A stretch of 5,877 nucleotides of DNA from Acidimicrobiales bacterium (GCA_013002375.1 JABDJW010000043.1:1-5877), one strand, 5' to 3'. Shown: positions 1-5,877, counted from the first letter of the stretch. The notes: generated by a model not told the origin, from the sequence alone. Program-made: numbers and translations.

Positions 1-1304
1 ACGCTCATTGCATCGACGCCGGTGGGCCAGCTGTCACCGAACCACACGTTGAATGTCTTCGGTTTGGACGTCGTCTCGAACGGCTCGCCGTCGAAATCGA
101 ATCCCTCATGGAGCTCGAACCGGACGCCGGCCTCGCCGATCCACTCCGGCGGGACCGAACCGGCCCGGCGGCTCATGTCGACCCCCATCGCGGTGCCGAC
201 GACCCGATCACCGAGCCGCTCGGTCATCTCGGCCAGCACCGAGGTGGTGCGATGCGGAATGAGGCTCGCCGAACCGCCGCCGAACATCGCCGTGTTCGCA
301 ACGCCTGGGCCGATCAAGGCCACCGAGCCCTCGTCGGCGAGGGGAAGCATCGAGCCCTCGTTGCGGATCAGCACCATCGACTCGGCCGCGGCACGCCGAG
401 CGAGCGCCCGGTGCTCCTCGCGCTCGATGCTGGTCTCATCATGCTCGGTCAGCGTGTCCAGCCGGCCGGCCCACTCCAGGAACCGCAGCATGCGACGGAC
501 CTTGTCGTCGATCAGCTCCTCGGCGACATCGCCCGACTCGACCGCGGCGAGCAGCCTGCCCTTGCCCCAGAAGCGTCCGGGACCGGGCATCTCGAGATCG
601 AGACCGTGCAGTGCGGGGGCCACCGTCTCCTTGATCGCGCCCCAGTCCGAGACGACGAAGCCCTGGAAACCGAATTCATCCTTGAGCACGTCGATCAACA
701 GCTCGTGGTGCGCGCAGGCGTGGTGACCATTGACGAAGTTGTAGGCCCCCATGACCGACCAGACGCCGGCCTCCTTCACCGCGGCTTCGAACGGCGGAAG
801 GTAGATCTCGCGCAGACTGCGCTCGTCGACAACGACATCGATGGTGTGCCGCTCGAACTCCTGGTCGTTCGCGATGTAGTGCTTCGCACAGGCACCGACG
901 CCGTGGCTCTGCACACCATTGATGAACGCCACCGCGATGCGCGAGCTCAACTCGGGATCTTCGCTGTACGACTCGAAATGGCGGCCACCACGCGGCGACC
1001 GGTGCAGATTGATGGTGGGCGCCAACAAGACGTCGACCTTGCGATCGTTGCACTCGACGCCGATGGCGTCGCCGATCTCCTGAATGAGCCCGGGGTTCCA
1101 CGTCGCGGCCAGCGCTGATGGCCCCGGAACGACGAGACCATTCGCCTGCGCTCGACCGCGAACACCGACCGGTCCATCGCTCACGCACCAGTCCGGAATG
1201 CCGAGCCGCTCGCAACCGGGAACGATCCACGGACCGAGCCCGGAAGCCATCGTGCACTTCTCCTCGAGGGTCAGCTGCGCAAGGCGCTCATCGATGTCGG
1301 TCAT
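1..1304 (-). CDS. Family 3 glycoside hydrolase (beta-glucosidase type), N-terminal 434 codons; 3' part beyond the window
   Basis: A continuous reading frame from the ATG at 1304-1302 to the window edge gives 434 codons without a stop. The start MTDIDERLAQLTLEEK is typical of GH3 proteins and shows no signal peptide, so a cytoplasmic enzyme is likely. The TIM-barrel domain spans about residues 5-290. It carries VSDGPVGVRG (41-50), LAPTINLHRSPRGGRHFESY (94-113, substrate-site residues), AKHYIANDQE (140-149) and GFVVSDWGA (215-223), in which Asp220 is the expected catalytic nucleophile. The second, alpha/beta-sandwich domain begins near 300 (AAAESMVLIRNEGSMLPL). From about 393 the segment FELHEGFDFDGEPFE followed by WFGDSWPTGVD (421-431) resembles the PA14 domain inserted in many beta-glucosidases. 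GH3 enzymes of this type release glucose or related sugars from the non-reducing ends of beta-linked oligosaccharides; the exact substrate cannot be read here. The general acid/base, expected further downstream, is outside the window. A GGAG ribosome site lies 7 nt before the start. Confidence 0.95.
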   Translation of the reverse strand, partial: MTDIDERLAQLTLEEKCTMASGLGPWIVPGCERLGIPDWCVSDGPVGVRGRAQANGLVVPGPSALAATWNPGLIQEIGDAIGVECNDRKVDVLLAPTINLHRSPRGGRHFESYSEDPELSSRIAVAFINGVQSHGVGACAKHYIANDQEFERHTIDVVVDERSLREIYLPPFEAAVKEAGVWSVMGAYNFVNGHHACAHHELLIDVLKDEFGFQGFVVSDWGAIKETVAPALHGLDLEMPGPGRFWGKGRLLAAVESGDVAEELIDDKVRRMLRFLEWAGRLDTLTEHDETSIEREEHRALARRAAAESMVLIRNEGSMLPLADEGSVALIGPGVANTAMFGGGSASLIPHRTTSVLAEMTERLGDRVVGTAMGVDMSRRAGSVPPEWIGEAGVRFELHEGFDFDGEPFETTSKPKTFNVWFGDSWPTGVDAMS

Positions 1305-1311
1305 CGTGCGG

Positions 1312-1315
1312 CTCC
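1312..1315 (-). promoter_or_regulatory. Ribosome binding site of the GH3 gene
   Basis: On the minus strand GGAG stands 7 nt before the ATG at 1304-1302. This supports that ATG as the start, which also matches where GH3 homology begins. Confidence 0.6.
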
Positions 1316-1337
1316 GGGGTGACGTGGCGGATGGGAC

Positions 1338-1367
1338 GCGACAGCCGTCCTAGACCAGCGGTATATT
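1338..1367 (+). promoter_or_regulatory. Candidate promoter for the amidohydrolase gene
   Basis: TATATT at 1362-1367 is the most A/T-rich hexamer in the 150-bp divergent gap and matches the -10 consensus well. GCGACA at 1338-1343 is a weak -35 (four of six), with an 18-bp spacer. The site interleaves with the candidate minus-strand promoter, so the two genes could compete or share control. No clear operator palindrome is visible. The predicted leader is about 80 nt. Confidence 0.3.
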
Positions 1368-1376
1368 GCCTGTCCA
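1347..1376 (-). promoter_or_regulatory. Candidate promoter for the GH3 gene
   Basis: On the minus strand a TGGACA box (complement of 1371-1376, five of six matches to the TTGACA -35 consensus) is followed after 18 bp by TAGGAC (complement of 1347-1352), a weak -10. Transcription would begin near 1340, giving a leader of roughly 36 nt. The -10 is poor, so this is only a candidate. Confidence 0.3.
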
Positions 1377-1440
1377 TGTGATCGGCAGTGCGCGCGTGGT
1401 ACACCGGCCTGACCAACTCGCCCCAGAAACATTTCACCCG

Positions 1441-1446
1441 AGGAAG
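1441..1446 (+). promoter_or_regulatory. Ribosome binding site fixing the amidohydrolase start
   Basis: AGGAAG lies 8 nt before the ATG at 1455. An in-frame GTG at 1446 overlaps this site and has no ribosome site of its own, so the ATG at 1455 is preferred. Confidence 0.7.
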
Positions 1447-1454
1447 TGGAACCC

Positions 1455-2654
1455 ATGAGCACGACCGACCGCTACACCGTGATCTCGGCGGATTGCCACG
1501 CCGGCGGGAACCACGCCCAGTACCGCGAGTACCTCGCAGCCGAGTACCTGGACGAATTCGACGAGTGGCGCGGGCGCTACAAGAACCCGTTCCGCGATCT
1601 CCAGGACGATGGCCGGAGCCGCAACTGGGATGACGAGCGCCGGCTCGGCGATCTCCACGACGACGGCGTTGTCGCCGAAGTCGTCTTCCCCAATACGGTG
1701 CCGCCCTTCTTCCCCACCGGTGTCGTGGTCGCTCCGGCCCCGTCGCCAGAGACCTTCCGAAAGCGGCTCGAAGGCATCAGGGCGCACAACCGCTGGCTGG
1801 CCGACTTCGTGGGCCGCTACCCGAACCAGCGGGTCGGCCTGGCCCAGATCCTGCTGAACGACGTCGACGAGGCCATCGCCGACGTTCGTTGGTGCCACGA
1901 CCACGGCATCAAGGGCGTGTTGTTGCCCGGTGCCTCGCCCGACACGCCATGGATCGAACCGCTGTCGTCGGCGGCCTACGACCCACTCTGGGCGGTCTGC
2001 CAAGAGCTCGACATGCCGGTCACCCACCATGCCGGTGGCAGTGGCATCCCGGAATTCGAGGACACTCCCTTCCGCAACCTCATCTTCATGATGGAGAGCA
2101 GTTTCTACGCCAATCGGGCGTTTTGGCACATGATCTGGGGTGGCGTGTTCGAACGGTTCCCGAACCTCAAGCTCGTGCTGACCGAGCAAGGCACCGACTG
2201 GCTTCGCCCCACGCTCACCCGGATGGAACACTTCTTCAAGCTCATGAAGACCGGCCGGGTCGGCGAGCTGGGCATTCCACAGGAAGCCGTTCCGTCGATG
2301 AGCCCGACCGAGCGGTTTCAGACCAACGTCTGGATCGGATCGAGCTTCCCGGCCCCCTCCGACGCCGAGACGATGCGCGCCTACGGGGTCGACCGATTCA
2401 TGTGGGGCAGCGACTACCCCCACAACGAGGCTTGCTGGCCCTACAGCAAGCTGTCGCTACGCCGCACGTTCCCGGGCTGGGACGAGGCCGACCTCCACAA
2501 GGTGCTGGCCACGAACGCAGCCGAGGTCTATGGCTTCGATCTCGATTCGCTCGCGCCGCTCGCGGCTGCGCACGGCCCCACCGTCGCGGAGGTGGCCGAG
2601 CCGCTCACCGAGATCCCGGCCGACGCGATGAGCCCCGCCTTCCAGCGCAACTGA
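1455..2654 (+). CDS. Amidohydrolase-2 family metal-dependent hydrolase (TIM barrel)
   Basis: This complete 399-residue protein belongs to the amidohydrolase_2 (PF04909-type) branch of the amidohydrolase superfamily. These are metal-dependent TIM barrels that hydrolyse or decarboxylate aromatic and related carboxylates and lactones. Visible family features are the N-terminal metal motif D-x-H in ISADCHAGG (Asp13, His15), the second-half histidines in PVTHHAGGSG (His191/His192), the LVLTEQG strand with Glu244, and the metal-ligand aspartate Asp320 in MWGSDYPHNE, which is followed by the usual C-terminal LATNAAEVYGFD helix. GRYPNQRVGLAQI (120-132) is the usual mid-barrel strand. Length is normal for the family. 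About 35 residues after the barrel (365-399) form an Ala/Pro-rich tail. No signal peptide or membrane segment is visible, so it is probably cytoplasmic. The gene stands alone on its strand, divergent from the GH3 gene and convergent with the alarmone-synthetase gene, so the neighbours do not name a substrate. The family call is firm and the reaction is unknown. Confidence 0.94.
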   Translation: MSTTDRYTVISADCHAGGNHAQYREYLAAEYLDEFDEWRGRYKNPFRDLQDDGRSRNWDDERRLGDLHDDGVVAEVVFPNTVPPFFPTGVVVAPAPSPETFRKRLEGIRAHNRWLADFVGRYPNQRVGLAQILLNDVDEAIADVRWCHDHGIKGVLLPGASPDTPWIEPLSSAAYDPLWAVCQELDMPVTHHAGGSGIPEFEDTPFRNLIFMMESSFYANRAFWHMIWGGVFERFPNLKLVLTEQGTDWLRPTLTRMEHFFKLMKTGRVGELGIPQEAVPSMSPTERFQTNVWIGSSFPAPSDAETMRAYGVDRFMWGSDYPHNEACWPYSKLSLRRTFPGWDEADLHKVLATNAAEVYGFDLDSLAPLAAAHGPTVAEVAEPLTEIPADAMSPAFQRN

Positions 2655-2677
2655 TCGAATCGGCACATCGTCCGACC
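2655..2677. other. 23-bp tail-to-tail gap, no terminator visible
   Basis: The convergent stop codons of the amidohydrolase and RelA/SpoT-domain genes are separated by 23 bp. I see no GC-rich stem with a T-run in either direction. Termination here is either Rho-dependent or the transcripts overlap at their 3' ends. Confidence 0.6.
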
Positions 2678-4123
2678 TCACGCCTCGTTCGTGCCCTCGT
2701 CACCCTCGATGCCGCCGACAAGCCAGGCGCGAACGAGACGGCGGCCCTTGCGGTTCTTCTCGCCGAGAACCCGCAGCGACCGCATCCGCTCGAGGATCAC
2801 GTCGGAGAACACCACCGGCAACTCGGCCGCGCCAGGTAGTGCGGCAGGATCTTCGGCCGCCAACACCGCCTTCACGACATAGTCGAAGTGGCGCCGTGGA
2901 ATCGGAGTACCGGCGCGTTCGGAGCGATCACGAGCGAGCTTGGACAAGCGATTGATGTCGCGAGCGGTGAGACCGCTCGGCGGTTCTTCGGGCCACACTG
3001 CTCCGAGATTGGCGAACAGTTGAGACCACTGTTTTGCCTCGAGCAGCGGCAACGACCGATCGATCCTCCGGAGCCGCTCCGCGGCCACCGGCACGGCCGA
3101 CAGATCGGTCGAGCCCTCGTCATCGCCCGGTGGCGAAGGGTCAACGTCCTGGGCCTCGGCGGGCAGAAGGTACTGCTGGCGCCCCGTGCTGAACTCGGCC
3201 TCGGGAATCGCCTGGCGCACAAGGCGCTTGAAGCTGCCAAGCCCGAACCATTCGTCGCTCACCTCGGGCCCAAAGGCCTGGCGTAGCTCCCACGCCAGCG
3301 ACGCGAGGTCGAGCGGCTGCTCGAGGCCCCGCCACCGGGCCTGGAGGAGCGCCTCGGCTCCGGCCACGTCGGCGATGTCGGCCAAGTCCGGGGCGGGGGA
3401 TGGATCCCGGTCGACGGTGACCGTTTCCTCGTCGACCCGGTCGAGTTCGGTGCGAAGGTCTTCGGCGATGTCGTCCATGGTGGCCAGCAGGTCGGCCATC
3501 CGCGTGCTCAGTACCGACACGAGCGCGGGTAACGCCGCATCCTTGCTGTACGTATCGACATGGGTCAGTTCGCCCCACGTGTCCTGTAGCAGCGTACGCA
3601 CCTGCAGTTCGCAGTGGACCGGCACGGGGCGTCCGTCGACCTCGACATTAGTGCCGAAGCCGATGTGCCAACCGCGGTAGCCCGACTCCTTTGGCACCAG
3701 GACGTAGTCCTGCTCCTTCGATCGATTTATCCACAGCTGGTTTCCCGCCGGTTTCGCGGCGCGGTCCGCTGCCGCGGGGAGCGTGTCGAGGACCTCCTGG
3801 ACCATCTCGATGTCGCGCAGGTTCGTACAGGTCACCCGCACGCCGGCGAGGTCGTGGACCATGGCGGGGATGTCCTCGAGCGGCGGCAGCGGAGCCCCGG
3901 CGGCCAACGCGCGCAGCTTGCGCCAGGCCCGTTGTTTGGTCTTGACCCGCCCGGCCACGCGGTGGATTCGTACCTGGTCGCGTTCGGTGAGCGTCTCGGC
4001 CAGCAATCGTTCGATGGCTTCGATCGACCGTTGGAGCCCCGGTTCGAGAACCGAGGGCACGTAGTCGTCATACCACGACCCGAACTCGGCGAACGTGGTT
4101 GATTCCGTCGCACTGGCGGGCAT
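2678..4123 (-). CDS. RelA/SpoT-type alarmone synthetase domain protein with OST-HTH/LOTUS-like C-terminal half
   Basis: The protein has 481 residues. An N-terminal helical lead (about 13-55) precedes a RelA/SpoT nucleotidyltransferase domain (about 49-195), the fold that moves pyrophosphate from ATP to GDP/GTP to make (p)ppGpp, or to tRNA in some toxic relatives. Its motifs look intact: GRVKTKQRAWRKL (58-70, basic ATP-binding residues), VHDLAGVRVTC (89-99, Asp91 as expected metal ligand), YVLVPKESGYRGWH (140-153, Tyr149 and His153 of the nucleotide-binding loop) and CELQVRTLLQDTWGELTH (171-188, Glu172 at the catalytic position). There is no HD hydrolase, TGS or ACT domain, so it is not a long RelA/SpoT enzyme; at 481 residues it is also about twice the length of a small alarmone synthetase. 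After a charged helix (205-235), residues 268-321 (LDLASLAWELRQAFG, then GSFKRLVRQAIPEAEF and a YLLP strand) resemble an OST-HTH/LOTUS RNA-binding domain. A Pro/Asp-rich linker (322-343) leads to a helical segment (344-423) and a basic tail (446-469). It lies 26 bp after the DUF3754 gene on the same strand, probably in one operon. A weak AGGG lies 7 nt before the start. The synthetase-fold call is firm; the tail call is moderate. Confidence 0.92.
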   Translation of the reverse strand: MPASATESTTFAEFGSWYDDYVPSVLEPGLQRSIEAIERLLAETLTERDQVRIHRVAGRVKTKQRAWRKLRALAAGAPLPPLEDIPAMVHDLAGVRVTCTNLRDIEMVQEVLDTLPAAADRAAKPAGNQLWINRSKEQDYVLVPKESGYRGWHIGFGTNVEVDGRPVPVHCELQVRTLLQDTWGELTHVDTYSKDAALPALVSVLSTRMADLLATMDDIAEDLRTELDRVDEETVTVDRDPSPAPDLADIADVAGAEALLQARWRGLEQPLDLASLAWELRQAFGPEVSDEWFGLGSFKRLVRQAIPEAEFSTGRQQYLLPAEAQDVDPSPPGDDEGSTDLSAVPVAAERLRRIDRSLPLLEAKQWSQLFANLGAVWPEEPPSGLTARDINRLSKLARDRSERAGTPIPRRHFDYVVKAVLAAEDPAALPGAAELPVVFSDVILERMRSLRVLGEKNRKGRRLVRAWLVGGIEGDEGTNEA

Positions 4124-4130
4124 AGGGGAA

Positions 4131-4134
4131 CCCT
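4131..4134 (-). promoter_or_regulatory. Weak ribosome binding site of the alarmone-synthetase gene
   Basis: On the minus strand AGGG sits 7 nt before the ATG at 4123-4121, within the 26-bp gap after the DUF3754 stop codon. The short gap and the lack of a promoter-like sequence in it favour co-transcription with the upstream gene. Confidence 0.45.
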
Positions 4135-4149
4135 ACGGCACCGGCCCCG

Positions 4150-5505
4150 TCAGCCGGCAGATCCGGCGGGATCGTCGCCCTGCCGGCGAGAACGGCGCTC
4201 ACCAAGGCGGCCACGGAAGCGGTCGACGACCTGGCTCAGCCGTATGAGGCGACGATCACGGTGGTCCGCGACCCGGCCATAGTCGGACAGGGCGGGCCCG
4301 GCGTTCCCGTGCTGGAAGAGATCGTCCCAGCGGCGATCGAGTCGGACCAGCGACTCGGGCAGGGGCAGGGCCCGCAGCGTCGTCTTGCCCTCGATCACCT
4401 CCAGGCGGCGTAGTTTGGCGATCGCATCCTCAACCTCGAAGTCAATGTCGCCCCCGGAGGTGTTGCGAATCCAAGCCTCGATCTGTTCATCGAGCTCTGC
4501 CGCGGTGAGCCCGGCGGGAGCGGCGAGCAGGAACCGGTAGGCAAGGAGCACTTCGATGACCTCTTGTTGCTCGGCCGAAGCCAGCAGCGTGTGCAGCACG
4601 CCCGGGCCGTCGGCCAGGGTTCGAAAGTAGAGGTTCTCGGACAGGGTCTTGAGGTACTCGACCCGCCGGTTCTTGAGCTTCGTCCACTGCCGAAACAGGA
4701 ACCCACCGAGGGTGACCGCCCCGCCCAAGAGAATGACCAGCGACGTCTGGTCAAGCTCAGGTCGATCGTCCCGGAAACCCAGCCAAGCGCCCACGAGCAA
4801 GAAGATGAGACCCAGCGTCGGTAGCAGCTTGGTGGCCAGCACCGCGATACCCGAAGCCAGCGCCGGCACCCCGACTACGAGCGAGTCGATCGGCCGAAAC
4901 CGGACCCGGGTGGATGGCAACAGCATCTCGATGTCGGCTCGAGGCACGTTCTGGAACTGCTTGAGCCCCACATGACCGGGTACGAGGTTTCGCGCGGACG
5001 GATCGATGCCTCGCTCATCGAACCACGCCTGCGGCTTGACCCGAGTGTGAACAACCACCCGCTCGTCGACGGTGATGGTCCGGTGCTCCGATCGCAGGCC
5101 CTTCCACTTCGGAATGTCGACCGGATCGAGGTGGCTGCCCCGCCGATAGATCAACAACTCGTCGTAATCATCGAGGTCGACGTCCAGCCTCAATGCAAGC
5201 AGTGACTCGTTGGCCATGGCATGGTCGAGCTCAGCCATCGTCACCGGCGTGTAGTTGGCGCCTTCGAGCAGGCCGCTGAGCTCGGCCGTCACGGTCGCGG
5301 CTGCGGCAGGGTCATCGTTGACGTGTTGCCAGGCCTCGGTGACGACCTGTTCCCGGTCATAGAATTCAAAGTGATACAGCGCCGAAGTCAACCGGCTGAA
5401 GGAGCGGAACAGCTCGGCCCCGTCGCTCTCGGGCCACGGCAAGTCACATAGCTCCGTCGTCAGCTGGCCCACCCGCTGAGGAACAAACCGCTCCCGTTCA
5501 ACCAT
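4150..5505 (-). CDS. DUF3754 (TMEM143-like) family membrane protein
   Basis: The protein has 451 residues, read from the ATG at 5505-5503. It shows the signature order of the DUF3754 family, whose molecular function is unknown. The N-terminal soluble part includes FEFYDREQV (46-54), LDDYDELLIYRRG (111-123) and LKQFQNVPRADIEMLLPSTR (181-200). A hydrophobic region follows, with one or two membrane segments at about 208-243 and another at about 254-272. The conserved C-terminal part contains YLKTLSENLYFRTLADGPGV (284-303), EQQEVIEVLLAYRFLL (312-327), LTAAELDEQIEAWI (333-346), DFEVEDAIAKLRRLEVI (355-371) and LDRRWDDLF (389-397). The last 40 residues are strongly basic. The reading frame stays open upstream to an ATG at 5703, but that would run through the divergent cold-shock gene and lacks family similarity, so 5505 is chosen. 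No usable ribosome site precedes it; a TACCCT box 7 nt upstream suggests a leaderless mRNA. It is probably the first gene of an operon with the alarmone-synthetase gene. Confidence 0.9.
   Translation of the reverse strand: MVERERFVPQRVGQLTTELCDLPWPESDGAELFRSFSRLTSALYHFEFYDREQVVTEAWQHVNDDPAAAATVTAELSGLLEGANYTPVTMAELDHAMANESLLALRLDVDLDDYDELLIYRRGSHLDPVDIPKWKGLRSEHRTITVDERVVVHTRVKPQAWFDERGIDPSARNLVPGHVGLKQFQNVPRADIEMLLPSTRVRFRPIDSLVVGVPALASGIAVLATKLLPTLGLIFLLVGAWLGFRDDRPELDQTSLVILLGGAVTLGGFLFRQWTKLKNRRVEYLKTLSENLYFRTLADGPGVLHTLLASAEQQEVIEVLLAYRFLLAAPAGLTAAELDEQIEAWIRNTSGGDIDFEVEDAIAKLRRLEVIEGKTTLRALPLPESLVRLDRRWDDLFQHGNAGPALSDYGRVADHRDRRLIRLSQVVDRFRGRLGERRSRRQGDDPAGSAG
4153..4187. repeat. Inverted repeat in the last codons of the DUF3754 gene
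   Basis: GCCGGCAG (4153-4160) and CTGCCGGC (4180-4187) are perfect 8-bp inverted arms around a 19-nt loop. In the minus-strand mRNA this hairpin would form just before the stop codon and the junction with the alarmone-synthetase gene. No T-run follows, so it is not a canonical terminator. It may attenuate or protect the transcript, or be a chance product of high GC. Confidence 0.4.
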
Positions 5506-5518
5506 GCCCTTCAGGGTA
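5506..5518 (-). promoter_or_regulatory. Candidate -10 element and leaderless start of the DUF3754 gene
   Basis: On the minus strand TACCCT (complement of 5513-5518, fitting the TANNNT pattern) ends 7 nt before the ATG, so transcription would begin at or near the A of the start codon. The only purine-rich stretch (GAAGGG) is one base from the ATG, too close to act as a ribosome site. No convincing -35 is present at 17-18 bp. Confidence 0.4.
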
Positions 5519-5653
5519 AGCAGCCGGCCCGACGTTCCTGTTCGACCGAGGGATCGTCGGGGAACGAGTGCCTCCGAGCCGGATTCTCGAAGCCGTCGGC
5601 CTATCGTGGACCTCGAGCCGGTCATGAGATCGACTGAAACCGAAAGTAATGAT
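5519..5653. promoter_or_regulatory. Divergent intergenic region between the DUF3754 and cold-shock genes
   Basis: These bases separate the two divergent starts and must hold the cold-shock promoter and its mRNA leader. TATCGT at 5602-5607 is the best plus-strand -10 candidate (four of six), but no good -35 lies 16-18 bp before it. The last 30 bases before the cold-shock start are clearly more A-rich than the rest of the window. I see no operator palindrome or tRNA-like fold. Confidence 0.35.
5642..5646 (+). promoter_or_regulatory. Weak ribosome binding site of the cold-shock gene
   Basis: GAAAG lies 7 nt before the ATG at 5654. The complement to 16S rRNA is poor, but the A-rich, unstructured context would help ribosome loading, as is common in cold-shock genes. 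Confidence 0.4.
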
Positions 5654-5851
5654 ATGCAAGGCACAGTAAAGTTTTTCAACAGCGAGAAGGGCTTCGGCTT
5701 CATTTCGCGCGAGGGTGGAGACGACGTCTTCGTCCACTACTCCAACATCGCCGGCGATGGCTACAAGTCGCTCGAAGAGGGACAAACGGTCGAATTCAAC
5801 GTCGCCCCGGGTCGCAAGGGTGATGAAGCGCAAGACGTACGCGCCATCTGA
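5654..5851 (+). CDS. csp: CspA-family cold-shock protein
   Basis: The 65-residue protein is a single five-stranded OB-fold cold-shock domain that binds single-stranded RNA and DNA and acts as a cytoplasmic RNA chaperone. It begins MQGTVKFFNSEKGFGFI. RNP1 is KGFGFI (12-17) and RNP2 is VFVHY (25-29); the aromatic and histidine contacts Phe8, Phe14, Phe16, Phe26 and His28 are all present. EGQTVEFNV (42-50) is the usual fourth strand. Length is at the short end of the family (65-70). The frame is open further upstream, to 5504, but those 50 codons show no conserved content and cover the intergenic region, so the ATG at 5654 is chosen. It diverges from the DUF3754/alarmone-synthetase pair, which would place an RNA chaperone next to a stress module. 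No terminator is visible in the 26 bases left after the stop. Confidence 0.97.
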   Translation: MQGTVKFFNSEKGFGFISREGGDDVFVHYSNIAGDGYKSLEEGQTVEFNVAPGRKGDEAQDVRAI

Positions 5852-5877
5852 GCAAACCGATAGCGTCGCCGCCGCCC

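Noticed and set aside
108..1118. A 336-codon open frame on the plus strand
   Set aside because: It is antisense to the GH3 gene, whose minus-strand frame carries clear catalytic motifs. Its own translation has no recognisable domain and comes from high-GC codon bias.
1434..2423. A 329-codon minus-strand open frame
   Set aside because: It is antisense to the amidohydrolase, which has intact metal-binding motifs, a good ribosome site and a family-typical length.
3614..4102. A 162-codon plus-strand open frame
   Set aside because: It is antisense to the RelA/SpoT-domain gene and has no recognisable content or start signals.
4153..4187. The inverted repeat as a transcription terminator of the DUF3754 gene
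   Set aside because: The hairpin lies inside the coding region, has a long loop, and no T-run follows, so it is listed only as an inverted repeat.
5504..5653. 50-codon N-terminal extension of the cold-shock protein
   Set aside because: Cold-shock proteins begin at the MQGTVKFF-type start seen at 5654. The extension overlaps the divergent start and is not conserved-looking.
5649..5669. A six-codon open frame (ATG to TAA) overlapping the cold-shock start
   Set aside because: It shares the start region out of frame and could be read as a regulatory upstream frame, but it lacks its own ribosome site at normal spacing and is most likely chance in an A-rich leader.
5506..5703. 66-codon N-terminal extension of the DUF3754 protein
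   Set aside because: It would overlap the cold-shock gene and its promoter region, has low-complexity Arg/Ser content, and the recognisable protein begins at the ATG at 5505.

Overview
The window is GC-rich with actinobacterial-style coding: strong G/C bias at codon third positions, short Shine-Dalgarno sites, and one start that looks leaderless. The gene types fit a free-living actinobacterium, possibly of the Acidimicrobiia. That placement is an inference from sequence style, since no rRNA or marker gene is present. Five protein genes fill almost all of it, and I see no tRNA, rRNA, CRISPR array, insertion sequence or phage gene.

Layout: (1) 1-1304, minus strand: the first 434 codons of a family 3 glycoside hydrolase (beta-glucosidase type), running off the left edge just as a probable PA14 insertion begins. 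(2) 1305-1454: a 150-bp divergent promoter region. (3) 1455-2654, plus strand: a complete amidohydrolase-2 family TIM-barrel metal hydrolase. (4) 2678-4123, minus strand, tail to tail with the hydrolase across 23 bp: a 481-residue protein with a RelA/SpoT-type (p)ppGpp synthetase domain, no HD hydrolase domain, and a long C-terminal half with an OST-HTH/LOTUS-like segment. (5) 4150-5505, minus strand, 26 bp upstream of gene 4: a DUF3754 (TMEM143-like) membrane protein, probably co-transcribed with it. (6) 5506-5653: a second divergent intergenic region. (7) 5654-5851, plus strand: a 65-residue CspA-type cold-shock protein.

The left half looks like ordinary catabolic gene content: a sugar hydrolase and a metal-dependent hydrolase transcribed divergently. 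The right half is more interesting. A membrane protein of unknown function and a single-domain alarmone synthetase with a candidate RNA-binding tail form an apparent two-gene operon, divergent from a cold-shock RNA chaperone. Together they suggest a stress-linked, RNA-related module. The operon and domain calls rest on the sequence, but the functional link is inference.
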